The notes below the pieces were generated by a model. That model was not told the DNA's origin and made no database searches. It was given only the letters and a program-made list of their open reading frames with translations. DNA of 64,000 bases from NCBI RefSeq assembly GCF_030463535.1, contig NC_132878.1, forward strand, positions 98,574,266-98,638,265, written 5' to 3'. The position numbers were made by a program, and so were the translations under genes. Shown one piece after another: positions 1-12,100 of the stretch; positions within the stretch are counted from its first letter, which is position 1, and every line of letters begins with the position of its first letter. The stretch is from Salminus brasiliensis (lineage: Eukaryota > Chordata > Actinopteri > Characiformes > Bryconidae).

Positions 1-290
1 CATCCTGTATCAGCCCCACCTTAAATCATCATCCTGTATCAGCTCCACCTTAAACCATAATCCTGTATCAGCTCCACCTTAAACCATCATCCTGTATCAG
101 CTCCACCTTAAACCATCATCCTGATCCTCTATCAGCTCCACCTTAAACCATCATCCTGTATCAGCTCCACCTTAAACCATCACCCTGTATCAGCTCCACC
201 TTAAACCATCACCCTGTATCAGCTCCACCTTAAACCATCATCCTGTATCAGCTCCACCTTAAATCATCCTCCTGCATCAGCTCCACCGTA
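1..290. repeat. Minisatellite, 29-bp unit
   Basis: About ten tandem copies of a 29-bp unit with core TGTATCAGCTCCACCTTAAA run from the window edge, so the array is cut by the boundary. The CCACCTTAAA core recurs in the palindrome at 9390-9508 and the array at 48080-48430. Confidence 0.9.
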
Positions 291-299
291 AACCAGCAG

Positions 300-545
300 C
301 TTCAGGATCAGGCTGATGCTCCACTGACTGGAACAGGGAGAAGGGCGTCTCCGTCATTCCCACTCCGGGCCGGAGCGCTGCTGCTGCTACTGCACTATGG
401 AGGTTTGGTGGTGGAGCTGCAGGAGGAGAACCTCTCTCCAGAACTGCTGTGTAACGCTGCAGAACCCTGTAGTGTTACTCTACCGCCTCCGCCCACATGC
501 TGCTCCACAGAAATGCATGTGTACAGCTAGCTGTCCATTAGGGGT
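300..545 (+). repeat. Dispersed repeat, copy 1 (second copy at 34461-34620, inverted)
   Basis: About 150-240 bp is near-identical to the reverse complement of 34461-34620, including CTCCGGGCCGGAGCGCTGCT. The orientation is opposite in the second copy. The family is not recognised. A short open frame crosses it but differs between copies. Confidence 0.7.
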
Positions 546-559
546 GGATGATGATTATG

Positions 560-765
560 ATAGTGGAGCTCCATCCAATACTTATGAATGCAGTGCTCCT
601 CCTCCAGAATCTAGTAGAAAGTCTTCTTCTCTGGACAGTAGAGACAGTTACTCCAACAGAAGCAGGAGAAACTCTTTAATCCCCCTGATTTCAGAAGAGA
701 CAATGAATGAACAGGTGTCCCAATACTTTTGTCCAAATGTTGTATTTTGTAGCTCACTTTCTTAG
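560..765 (+). mobile_element. MITE-like repeat, 3' half
   Basis: The sequence runs from GGAGCTCCATCCA to the terminus CAGGTGTCCCAATACTTTTG. It matches the 3' half of the copies at 22870-23270 and 62560-62875. These elements have inverted termini related to GGACNAAAGTATTGGGACAC, typical of non-autonomous fish DNA transposons. No transposase is encoded. Confidence 0.65.
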
Positions 766-769
766 TGAA

Positions 770-1320
770 CAAAACACTAAACCTTATGTTTCTTTTTATT
801 TCATCATACAGTTTCATCTAGCACAGTACAGCGCCCCCCTGAGGTCGTTAATACAGCCTGTAGTGTGTCAGTAAGCGGTAAAGTGTAAACGTCCACACAC
901 AAACACACCCAAAAACGCCGATACGTAATGGTGTAATTGGGCTTCATGCTTCACACACACAGACAGCGTGGGGACTGGCGTGAGAGGACTGTCGTCGTGA
1001 CAATGACACTTCAAAAGATTTATTGAACAAACAGGAGGAATAACCACAGCCAGGCCGCAGCACCTCGGCGTGGAACGTTTCGTAGCTCTTTCCACTGCGG
1101 TCGTGAACACGCGCTGCACACACACTCACACTCGGCTCTGTGGTCGGATTTGAAGTGAAGATGTGGTCAGGACTGTCTTGCACTGTCTTGAGTTGTGTAG
1201 ACTGTGTGTGGCAGGTGCAGACAGCAACGACCTGAACGCTTCCCAACACTCAGAACCCCCTCAGCACTGCAGGCGGGACAGCCTCACACTGCCTTCATTA
1301 ACACAGCTGATCCTGGACTG
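770..1320. other. Non-repetitive stretch, no gene recognised
   Basis: The sequence is of mixed composition with scattered CpG and short CA runs. AATAAA occurs on the minus strand near 1020. Open frames on the minus strand are short, overlap each other in two frames and lack a recognisable domain. I see no exon that I can name. Confidence 0.4.
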
Positions 1321-2960
1321 AGGACTGAGTGCTGAGTACTGAGAACTGACTGAGTACTGACTCATTACTGAGTACTGACTCATTACTGAGTACTGACTGA
1401 TTACTCAGTACTAACTGATTACTGAGTACTGACTCATTACTGAGTACTGACTCATTACTGAGTACTGAGAACTGACTGAGTACTGACTCATTACTGAGTA
1501 CTGACTCATTACTGAGTACTGACTGATTACTCAGTACTAACTGATTACTGAGTACTAGCTGAGTACTGACTCATTACTGAGTACTGAGAACTGACTGAGT
1601 ACTGACTCATTACTGAGTACTGAGAACTGACTGAGTACTGACTCATTACTGAGTACTGACTCATTACTGAGTACTGACTCATTACTGAGTACTGAGAACT
1701 GACTGAATACTGACTCATTACTGAGTACTGACTGATTACTCAGTACTAACTGATTACTGAGTACTGACTCATTACTGAGTACTGAGAACTGACTGAGTAC
1801 TGACTCATTACTGAGTACTGACTCATTACTGAGGACTAACTGATTACTGAGTACTAGCTGAGTACTGAGTACTAACTTATTACTGAGTACTAACTGAGTA
1901 CTGAGTACTAGCTGATTACTGAGTACTAACGGATTACTGAGTACTAACTGATTATTGAGTACTGAGTATTAGCTGATTACTGAGGACTAACTGATTACTG
2001 AGTACTAACTGAGTAATGAGTACTAGCTGATTACTGAGGACTAACTGATTACTGAGGACTAACTGGTTACTGAATACTGAGTACTAGCTGATTACTGAGT
2101 ACTAACTGATTACTGAGTAACGTTGTTTCGTTTCACTGTGTTCTCTGTATGTAGTTGAAATGACAATAAAACCCACTTGACTTGACTTGACTTGACTTGA
2201 CTGAGTACTGAGTACTAGCTGATTACTGAGTACTAACTAATTACTGAGTACTGAGTACTAACTGATTACTGAGGACTAACTGATTACTGAGTGCTAACTG
2301 ATTACTGAGTACTGAGTACTAACTGATTACTGAGTACTAACTGATTACTGAATACTAACTGATTACTGAGTACTGAGTACTAACTGATTACTGAGGACTA
2401 ACTGATTACTGAGTGCTAACTGATTACTGAGTACTGAGTACTAACTGATTACTGAGTACTAACTGATTACTGAATACTAACTGATTACTGAGTACTGAGT
2501 ACTAACTGATTACTGAGGACTAACTGATTACTGAGTGCTAACTGATTACTGAGTACTAGCTGATTACTGAGTACTAACTAATTACTGAGTACTGAGTACT
2601 AACTGATTACTGAGGACTAACTGATTACTGAGTGCTAACTGATTACTGAGTACTGAGTACTAACTGATTACTGAGTACTAACTGATTACTGAGTACTAAC
2701 TGATTACTGAGTACTGAGTACTAACTGATTACTGAGGACTAACTGAGTACTGAGTACTAACTGATTACTGAGTACTGAGTACTAACTGATTACTGAGTAC
2801 TAACTGATTACTGAGGACTAACTGAGTACTGAGTACTAACTGATTACTGAGTACTGAGTACTAACTGATTACTGAGGACTAACTGATTACTGAGGACTAA
2901 CTGATTACTGAGGACTGAATACTGACTGAGTACTGACCGATAACTGAAGAACGAGTACTG
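1320..2960. repeat. Minisatellite, 18-bp unit (ACTGAGTACTGACTCATT type)
   Basis: About 85-90 units of 18 bp with variants (ACTGACTCATT, ACTAACTGATT, ACTAGCTGATT) fill 1.6 kb. The self-complementary AGTACT recurs in most units. A LINE 3' tail interrupts the array at 2121-2199. All frames are broken by stops; no coding is expected. Confidence 0.95.
2121..2199 (+). mobile_element. Severely 5'-truncated LINE 3' end
   Basis: About 80 bp (GTTTCGTTTCACTGTG through CAATAAAACCCACTTGAC) ends in a (TTGAC)n tail. It matches in reverse complement the tails at 6590-6680, 15197-15290 and 16576-16670. It sits inside the 18-bp minisatellite, so it inserted into the array. Confidence 0.85.
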
Positions 2961-3003
2961 ACTGATGGTCAAGTGATGTACAGTTTCCTCCCCCTGCTGC
3001 TCC

Positions 3004-3300
3004 CATTTACAGCCTATCTAGAACCCCTACAAGGTGTAGAATGATCTTTATTCTGCTTATAGTGCCTTTCACATTTACAGCCTATCTAGAACCCCTACAA
3101 GGTGTAGAATGATCTTTATTCTGCTTATAGTGCCTTTCACATTTACAGCCTATCTAGAACCCCTACAAGGTGTAGAATGATCTTTATTCTGCTTATAGTG
3201 CCTTTCACATTTACAGCCTATCTAGAACCCCTACAAGGTGTAGAATGATCTTTATTCTGCTTATAGTGCCTTTCACATTTACAGCCTATCTAGAGCCTCC
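3004..3300. repeat. 68-bp tandem repeat, about 4.4 copies
   Basis: Copies start at 3004, 3072, 3140, 3208 and 3276 and are nearly identical (core ACAGCCTATCTAGAACCCCT). Degenerate TCTAGAAC-containing units continue to about 3475. Confidence 0.95.
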
Positions 3301-3659
3301 AGAAGGACTAGAATGTCATTCACATTCACGTCCTATCTAGAACACCCGGAAGGTATAGAATGAGGTTTACTCTGCTCACAGTACCACTCTGAATCAGTTC
3401 CTATCTAGAACTTCTACAAGTACTACAGTGACGGTCATTCTGTTCACACCACTCACATCCACAATCGGTCTAGAACCTACACCGCAACTAGAAAGACAGT
3501 AGTGTTGTAGGTCTTGTTTCTGGTTCTGCCTCCTCTCTTTCCCGAACCCACAGCTGATGACAACATTAGCAGACCAGCCCCTGGCCAGCCTCCTCACACA
3601 TATTTACATAATTATACATAATTACATTGTAATTAATTACTCCAGTTACTGCTGATCTG

Positions 3660-4250
3660 TTTATATTGTTTCACAGCTGGCAACCGATTAATAGAACAAA
3701 TTGTGATTAATCACATTGTTCATTTCATAACAATAATAATGAATCATGATTTACAAATTTCACATTAATCACATTAATTTGTGCTCTTTGTTGTGATTAA
3801 TCACATTCATCTGTGCTGTTTGTTGTGATTAATTACATTCATTGTTTGTTGTGATTAATCACATTCATCTGTGCTGTTTGTTGTGAATAATCACATTCAT
3901 TTGGGCTGTCTGTTGTGAATAATCACATTAATCTGTGCTGTTTGTTGTGATTAATCACATTCATCTGTGCTGTTTGTTGTGATTAATTACATTCATTGTT
4001 TGTTGTGATTAATCACATTCATCTGTGCTGTTTGTTGTGATTAATCACATTCATCTGTGCTGTTTGTTGTGAATAATCACATTCATTTGGGCTGTTTGTT
4101 GTGAATAATCACATTAATCTGTGCTGTTTGTTGTGGTTAATTACATTCATTGTTTGTTGTGATTAATCACATTCATCTGTGTTGTTTGTTGTGATTAATC
4201 ACATTAATCTGTGCTGTTTGTTGTGATTAATCACATTAATTGGTGCTAGG
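3660..4250. repeat. Minisatellite, about 32-bp unit with GTGATTAATCAC palindromes
   Basis: About 17 units of roughly 30-33 bp (core TTGTTGTGATTAATCAC) carry a 12-bp perfect palindrome with a TAAT homeodomain-type core. Some units have TGAATAATCAC or a shortened spacer. Confidence 0.9.
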
Positions 4251-4690
4251 CTGTGACAAGTAAAATAATTCTTCATTAGTCCTACCGTGGGGAAAGAGAC
4301 AGCAAGACACAATATAAATAATACAATTTAATAATACATACATAATAATACATTATTTTAAAAAAATATTATAAAAAGGTGAAGATTAATTCAAAAAAGA
4401 TTTGTGCAACTACTCAAGATAATCACATTATTTTGTGTGACTAATCATGATTAATAGCTTTACTGTGAGTTTATTGTGAGTATTTGCACTACTGAAGCAG
4501 CTAATCATGACTGATCTGACCTCCAGTTATGATTTTACTCATTAAAACACTGCTGAGTGTCAGAGCTGTATGAGTGGGAATAATGGCTTCATCAGAACTC
4601 TCAGTAATTCAGAAATGTGGTGTGAGCACAGTTCACCTAACCCTGAACACAGGTTCTTCATCACCAACGTCCAGTGAGAGCATGGCCCCC
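4250..4690. other. AT-rich spacer, no gene seen
   Basis: An A/T-rich segment with ATAATA runs and further scattered TAATCA motifs separates two minisatellites. Nothing coding is recognised. Confidence 0.4.
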
Positions 4691-6590
4691 CTGTATACAT
4701 CATATACATCATATATACAGTCAGCGGTTCAGCTCCTCCCCCCAATGACTGTAAAGATCATATATATCATATATACAGTCAGAGGTTCAGCTCCTCCCCA
4801 ATGACTGTATAGATCATATACATCATATATACAGTCAGAGGTTCAGCTCCTCCCCCCAATGACTGTATAGATCATATATATCATATATACAGTCAGAGGT
4901 TCAGCTCCTCCCACCAATGACTGTATAGATCATATATATCATATATACAGTCAGAGGTTCAGCTCCTCCCCCCAATGACTGTATAGATCATATATATCAT
5001 ATATACAGTCGGAGGTTCAGCTCCTCCCCCAATTACTGTATAGATCATATATATCATATATACAGTCAGCGGTTCAGCTCCTCCCCCCAATGACTGTAAA
5101 GATCATATATATCATATATACAGTCAGAGGTTCAGCTCCTCCCCAATGACTGTATAGATCATATACATCATATATACAGTCAGAGGTTCAGCTCCTCCCC
5201 CCAATGACTGTAAAGATCATATATATCATATATACAGTCAGAGGTTCAGCTCCTCCCCCCAATGACTGTATAGATCATATATATCATATATACAGTCAGA
5301 GGTTCAGCTCCTCCCCAATGACTGTAAAGATCATATATATCATATATACAGTCAGAGGTTCAGCTCCTCCCCAATGACTGTATAGATCATATACATCATA
5401 TATACAGTCAGAGGTTCAGCTCCTCCCCCAATTACTGTATAGATCATATATATCATATATACAGTCAGCAGTTCAGCTCCTCCCCCCAATGACTGTAAAG
5501 ATCATATATATCATATATACAGTCAGAGGTTCAGCTCCTCCCCAATGACTGTATAGATCATATATATCATATATACAGTCAGAGGTTCAGCTCCTCCCCC
5601 CAATGACTGTAAAGATCATATACATCATATATACAGTCAGAGGTTCAGCTCCTCCCCAATGACTGTATAGATCATATATATCATATATACAGTCAGAGGT
5701 TCAGCTCCTCCCCCCAATGACTGTAAAGATCATATATATCATACATACAGTCAGAGGTTCAGCTCCTCCCCCCAATGACTGTAAAGATCATATACATCAT
5801 ATATACAGTCAGAGGTTCAGCTCCTCCCCAATGACTGTATAGATCATATATATCATATATACAGTCAGAGGTTCAGCTCCTCCCCAATGACTGTATAGAT
5901 CATATATATCATATATACAGTCAGAGGTTCAGCTCCTCCCCCCAATTACTGTATAGATCATATATATCATATATACAGTCAGAGGTTCAGCTCCTCGCCC
6001 CAATGACTGTAAAGATCATAAATATCATATATACAGTCAGCAGTTCAGCTCCTCCCCAATGACTGTATAGATCATATATATCATATATACAGTCAGAGGT
6101 TCAGCTCCTCCCCCCAATGACTGTAAAGATCATATATATCATATATACAGTCAGAGGTTCAGCTCCTCCCCAATGACTGTATAGATCATATACATCATAT
6201 ATACAGTCAGCAGTTCAGCTCCTCCCCCAATTACTGTATAGATCATATATATCATATATACAGTCAGCAGTTCAGCTCCTCCCCCAATTACTGTATAGAT
6301 CATATATATCATATATACAGTCAGAGGTTCAGCTCCTCCCCCAATTACTGTATAGATCATATACATCATATATACAGTCAGCAGTTCAGCTCCTCCCCCA
6401 ATTACTGTATAGATCATATACATCATATATACAGTCAGCAGTTCAGCTCCTCCCCCAATTACTGTATAGATCATATACATCATATATACAGTCAGCAGTT
6501 CAGTTCCTCCCCCCAATGACTGTATAGATCATATACATCATATATACAGTCAGAGGTTCAGCTCCTCCCCAATGACTGTATAGATCATAG
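4690..6590. repeat. Minisatellite, about 56-bp hairpin-bearing unit
   Basis: About 33 units of roughly 53-57 bp. Each carries TGACTGTATA and TATACAGTCA as inverted arms around ATCATATATATC, then GGTTCAGCTCCTCCCC. The array resumes at 8165-8340 after the LINE, showing the LINE interrupted it. Short frames such as the one at 6151-6516 are repeat translations. Confidence 0.95.
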
Positions 6591-6889
6591 TCAAGTCAAG
6601 TCAAGTCAAGTGGGTTTATTGTCATTTCAACTACATACAGAGTACACAGTGAAACGAAACAACGTTCCTCCCGGACCATGGTGCAACATAGACAGTGCAT
6701 ACAAGACACAAGTGCAACACAAACAAGTGCAGACAGACAACACAGTACAGACAGAGGATAATAAATAATGACTGTAGTGTGCAAGTTGTGCAATGTGCGA
6801 TAAATAGAGTCCAGTGAGGTAGTAAAGTTATCAGTGCAAATGCTTGTGCAAAAAATGCTTCCCATGTTATCTGGGGTAAATGGTTGGAA

Positions 6890-6921
<32 letters not shown>

Positions 6922-8160
6922 TACATGTACCAGAAAGATATCAGTTCAGGAGTTGAGTTGTGTTGAGGAGTCTGATGGCTTGGGGGAAGAAGCTGTTGCA
7001 GAGTCTGGTCGTGTTGGACCGGATGCTGCGGTACCTTCTTCCTGATGGCAGGAGGGAGAACAGACTGTGTGAAGGGTGGGTGGAGTCATCCACAATGCTG
7101 GTTGCTTTGCGGATGCAGCGGGTGGTGTAAATGTCCATGACGCAGGGGAGAGAGACTCCGATGATCCTCTCAGCTGTCCTCACAATGCGTTGGAGGGACT
7201 TGCGGTCAGAGGCTGTGCAGGTCCCAAACCAGGCAGTGATGCAGCTGCTTAGGATGCTCTCTATGGTTCCCCTATAGAAGAGGGTGAGGATGGGTGGAGG
7301 GAGACGGGCCTTTCTCAGCTTCCGGAGGAAGTAGAGACGCTGTTGGGCTTTCTTGGCTGTAGAGCTGGTGTTCAGGGACCAGGTGAGGTTCTCCGCTAGG
7401 TGGACACCAAGGAACTTGGTGCTCTTAACGATCTCCACAGAGGAGCCGTTGATGTTAAGCGGAGAGTGGTCCGGTCTTGATTTCCTGAAGTCAACAACCA
7501 TTTCCTTGGTCTTCTCTACATTCCAGTGAAGGTTGTTGACTGTACCCCAGTCTGTCAGCTGCTGCACCTCCTCTCTGTATGCTGACTCGTCGCCTTTGCT
7601 GATGAGACCCAGCACAGTTGTATCATCGGCGAACTTTATGATGCTGTTAGAGCTGTGTTTCACAGCACAGTCATGAGTCAGCAGGGTGAACAGCAGAGGA
7701 CTCAGTACACGGCCCTGAGGTGCCCCAGTGTTCATGGTGAGGGTGCTGGAGCTGCTGTCCCCAAACAGGACTAACTGGGGCCTTCCTGTCAGGAAGTCCA
7801 GGATCCAGTTGCAGAGGGGGGTGTTGAGGCCCAGCAGGCTTAACTTCCTGGTGAGGTTCTGTGGGATGATGGTGTTGAATGCTGAACTGAAGTCTATGAA
7901 CAGCATTCTGACGTAGGTGTCCTTCTTCTCCAGGTGGGTAAGGGAGAGATGAAGGGTGGTGGTGATGGCATCGTCCGTGGAGCGGTTGGGACGATATGCA
8001 AATTGCAGGGGGTCCAATGAAGAGGGCAGTTGGTTCTTGATGTTCCTCATGACTAACCTCTCGAAGCACTTCATGATGATGGGCGTGAGAGCTACGGGAC
8101 GGTAGTCATTGAGGCAGGACACCGTGGACTTCTTCGGCACGGGGACGATGGTGGTGGTCT
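6590..8160 (-). mobile_element. 5'-truncated non-LTR retrotransposon (LINE), L2/CR1-like
   Basis: The element runs on the minus strand from a truncated 5' end at about 8160 to a (CTTGA)n tail at 6590. A GA microsatellite in its 3'UTR lies at 6893-6914. Both ends abut the 56-bp minisatellite. Partial copies of the same 3' end occur at 2121, 15197 and 16576. The clade assignment rests on reverse transcriptase resemblance from memory; it could belong to another jockey-like clade. Confidence 0.85.
6941..8140 (-). CDS. LINE reverse transcriptase, open frame of 399 aa, endonuclease missing
   Basis: The frame opens with [15 protein letters not shown] and continues through [48 protein letters not shown] and the catalytic [12 protein letters not shown], then a thumb/C-terminal region ending LLNTTQLLN. 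These are the ordered reverse transcriptase blocks of a fish LINE. The upstream endonuclease domain and 5'UTR are absent, so it cannot be autonomous. The frame is uninterrupted, which suggests a relatively recent insertion. The first Met is only the first ATG after the truncation; the frame is open to the 5' junction. Confidence 0.85.
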   Translation of the reverse strand: MPKKSTVSCLNDYRPVALTPIIMKCFERLVMRNIKNQLPSSLDPLQFAYRPNRSTDDAITTTLHLSLTHLEKKDTYVRMLFIDFSSAFNTIIPQNLTRKLSLLGLNTPLCNWILDFLTGRPQLVLFGDSSSSTLTMNTGAPQGRVLSPLLFTLLTHDCAVKHSSNSIIKFADDTTVLGLISKGDESAYREEVQQLTDWGTVNNLHWNVEKTKEMVVDFRKSRPDHSPLNINGSSVEIVKSTKFLGVHLAENLTWSLNTSSTAKKAQQRLYFLRKLRKARLPPPILTLFYRGTIESILSSCITAWFGTCTASDRKSLQRIVRTAERIIGVSLPCVMDIYTTRCIRKATSIVDDSTHPSHSLFSLLPSGRRYRSIRSNTTRLCNSFFPQAIRLLNTTQLLN

Positions 8161-8164
8161 ATAT

Positions 8165-8340
8165 ATCATATGTGGTCTATATGTCTATATATCATATATA
8201 CAGTCAGAGGTTCAGCTCCTCCCCAATTACTGTATAGATCATATACATCATATATACAGTCAGCAGTTCAGCTCCTCCCCCCAATGACTGTGTCAATCAT
8301 ATTTATATATCATATATACAGTCAGCGATTCATCTCTGAT
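8165..8340. repeat. Continuation of the 56-bp minisatellite beyond the LINE
   Basis: Three further units of the same repeat (TATACAGTCAG...CTCCTCCCC) follow the LINE 5' junction. They confirm that the LINE split an existing array. Confidence 0.9.
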
Positions 8341-8980
8341 ATGCTCATTTATACTGGTCTGTTGCTGGTTCACCACTATACCATTATTCAATACACAGTA
8401 TGTGCTGGTCTATACTGGTCTAGGCCCTTCCTAAATTAATAAATAGGTGTGTTAATATACACAGAATAAAAGTATGTATATTAAAGATATATTACACAGC
8501 ACTATGGGCTCTTATAGTTTATTATTACATAAACTAGTTGGATTACCAATGCTGGTGTGCATATATCCATGTTTTCCTGCTCCGACACACTTCTGCAGTC
8601 AGTTTAGTTGGTTACAATACTAAAAAGATCAGTTCAGCAATGTGCTTTAAATAAATATTTTGTAAATATTAATAATTATAATGTATATAATGTAAACATA
8701 ATTAATATAAATATTAATAAATATTATGTATGTATAGTTCAAAATTAAATACTAATAAAAAAACACATTTTTCTTTCACTAGTCAGCATTATTTAACTGT
8801 AAATCAGGACTTTTATTCTGTAGCGGAGCATTTTAAATGTATATTTAATCATTTATACATATAAAGTCGCGTGTATAAATTAAACTAATAAACATAAATA
8901 CAGTAATTTTAATTATAATATATATAAATAAAATGATAAGAAAATAAAGGGAAATAAAATAAAGGACTTTTATTAATTTT
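8340..8980. other. AT-rich upstream flank of cmc1, no gene seen
   Basis: A low-complexity A/T-rich sequence with ATAAATAT runs leads to the short CpG-bearing segment before cmc1 exon 1. No exon, known transposon or tandem array was recognised. Confidence 0.4.
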
Positions 8981-9126
8981 GCTTCAGAGGACGCGGCGTC
9001 GCTGGAGCAGCAGCAGCAGCAGCAGCAGGGTCACATTAGCGGCTAAAGCTAAAGCTACAGCTAAAGTCCGGGGTTCTAGTCCTGTAATGCTGAATTATTT
9101 AAAGTAATTAATACATTAATCGACAC
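8980..9126 (+). promoter_or_regulatory. cmc1: Probable cmc1 promoter and 5'UTR
   Basis: An AT-rich stretch gives way at about 8985 to a short CpG-bearing segment (GACGCGGCGTCGC) and a run of CAG triplets, followed by the ATG at 9127. No TATA box is evident. The placement is inferred from the start codon and the local base change, so the transcription start is not resolved. Confidence 0.35.
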
Positions 9127-12100
9127 ATGGACACTTCTAAAGCAGGTAAAGCTCACCTGAGCGTTTATATTACAGGACATAGTTTTAAAGGGAGGATATT
9201 TAGCACGGAGGTGTGAGTACTTGTAGCAGTTCGTTAGCTGAGGGGCTAATTTAAGGGTGAAATTGAGCAAAAGGGCTAAAAGTTCTTAATAAAACTTACA
9301 GTAATGACACGGATATTATATATTACATGTGTTATTTTAGGTAGAGAGTCTTATTTTAGAGGTTTTTTGTGATATTAAGCTGAAAATGGCTTGTTATCCG
9401 AATTGCCCGTTCCACCTTAAATGGTACAGCAGTTACAGTCTGGCGCCTCAGGCGCCAGACTGTAACTGCTGTACCATTTAAGGTGGAACGGGCAATTCGG
9501 ATAACAAGGCCACTTAAGTGTTGATCTGACAATTTTTCAAGGCTTATAAACCATAGAATATCTTCATATTATTATTTTAGACCATTTATGACCTTAAATG
9601 AGCCCCTGATTAAATTCCTAAGCCTAGAATGACAGTTTGGGGGCACTTCCAATGGCAGTTGTCAGGTACCTAGCTACCATACAGGTGCACCAGTCCAGTG
9701 TAGTGCCTGATCCACCCATCACCCCAGCTGCCAGTGTTTCTGATAAAATGGCCACAGATTATGATTTCTTATTTATTTATTTATTTATTTTTTAATGATA
9801 CTCATGGTATCTTGTGTTAGTGTGAATAGTTAAGGGACTACCAGATGACCTGATGTCCACATACTTCTGCCCACACTTGTGTGTTAATTAATTAATTGTG
9901 TCTAATTAATTGGGGATGATCCTGTTTCCTCAGAGGAGGAGCCTCATCTCAGGCACGTGGAGCTGGACGTGCTGATCCCGAAGATGATGAGAGAAAAGGC
10001 TAAGGAGCGATGTTCCGAGCTGGTGGAAGGTACCGTAACCGCATTAGAACCGAGGGACTGGTTCTAGGGAACTTAGTCCTTAGAACTGCTGATTAAAACA
10101 ACAACAACAAAAAACACGCCTGGTTGAGCTACGCTGATATTAGTGTTATTTTTTTATTATTCATTAAGAGAGCAGCCCAGCATCTATCACTATATAGCTG
10201 AGTTTCAACTTTTTGCTCAAGTGATAAAATAAAAATAATTTGCAATTCACACTTTTTGCAGCCCGTGATGATACTCTTTCCCAGAGTGACGTACGTTTGT
10301 ATGATTTTAATTTGATTAATTTTATTAGAATTTAATTCTGAAAGTTTATTTTATTAGAATTTCATTCTAAAAGTTCATTTTTCCAGTTTTTTTTATTAGA
10401 TTTTTTTCTGAAAGTTCATTTTATTAGAATTTCATTCTGAAAGTTTATTTTATTAGAATTTCATTCTAAAAGTTCATTTTTTCCGTTTTTTTATTAGATT
10501 TTTTTCTGAAAGTTAATTTTATTAGAATTTCATTCTGAAAGTTCATTTTATTCAAATTGTATTCTAAAAGTTAATTTTCCATTTTTTTATTAGAATTTCA
10601 TTCTGAAAGTTTATTTTATTAGAATTTCATTCTGAAAGTTCATTTTATTAGAATTTCATTCTGAAAGTTCATTTTATTCAAATTGTATTCTAAAAGTTAA
10701 TTTTCCATTTTTTTATTAGATTTTTTTCTGAAAGTTAATTTTATTAGAATTTCATTCTGAAAGTTCATTTTATTCAAATTGTATTCTAAAAGTTAATTTT
10801 CCATTTTTTTATTAGATTTTTTTCTGAAAGTTTATTTTATTAGAATTTCATTCTGAAAGTTCATTTTATTAGAATTTCATTCTGAAAGTTCATTTTATTC
10901 AAATTGTATTCTAAAAGTTAATTTTCCATTTTTTTATTAGATTTTTTTCTGAAAGTTCATTTTATTAGAATTTCATTCTGAAAGTTTATTTTATTAGAAT
11001 TTCATTCTGAAAGTTCATTTTATTAGAATTTCATTCTGAAAGTTTATTTTATTAGAATTTCATTCTAAAGTTCATTTTTCCAGTTTTTTTTATTAGATTT
11101 TTTTCTGAAAGTTCATTTTATTAGAATTTCATTCTGAAAGTTTATTTTATTAGAATTTCATTCTAAAAGTTCATTTTTTCCGTTTTTTTATTAGATTTTT
11201 TTCTGAAAGTTAATTTTATTAGAATTTCATTCTGAAAGTTCATTTTATTCAAATTGTATTCTAAAAGTTAATTTTCCATTTTTTTATTAGAATTTCATTC
11301 TGAAAGTTTATTTTATTAGAATTTCATTCTGAAAGTTAATTTTATTAGAATTTCATTCTGAAAGTTCATTTTATTCAAATTGTATTCTAAAAGTTAATTT
11401 TCCATTTTTTTATTAGATTTTTTTCTGAAAGTTTATTTTATTAGAATTTCATTCTGAAAGTTCATTTTATTAGAATTTCATTCTAAAAGTTCATTTTTTC
11501 CGTTTTTTTATTAGATTTTTTTCTGAAAGTTAATTTTATTAGAATTTCATTCTGAAAGTTCATTTTATTCAAATTGTATTCTAAAAGTTAATTTTCCATT
11601 TTTTTATTAGATTTTTTTCTGAAAGTTTATTTTATTAGAATTTCATTCTGAAAGTTCATTTTATTAGAATTTCATTCTGAAAGTTCATTTTATTCAAATT
11701 GTATTCTAAAAGTTAATTTTCCATTTTTTTATTAGATTTTTTTCTGAAAGTTCATTTTATTAGAATTTCATTCTGAAAGTTTATTTTATTAGAATTTCAT
11801 TCTGAAAGTTCATTTTATTAGAATTTCATTCTGAAAGTTTATTTTATTAGAATTTCATTCTAAAGTTCATTTTTTCATTTTTTTTTATTAGATTTTTTTC
11901 TGAAAGTTAATTTTATTAGAATTTTATTCTGAAAGTTTATTTTATTCAGGTTAAATGTATTTGTGTAGGGTATGGCATTGTCACAAAGCAGCTTTACAGA
12001 ATCAGTAAGAAAATCAAGAGATCAACAAGACATAAAAACCCCCAGTGAGTAAACCAAAGACCACCGTGCAGGAGAACCTCCCTCAGAGCTGGAGGAAGAA

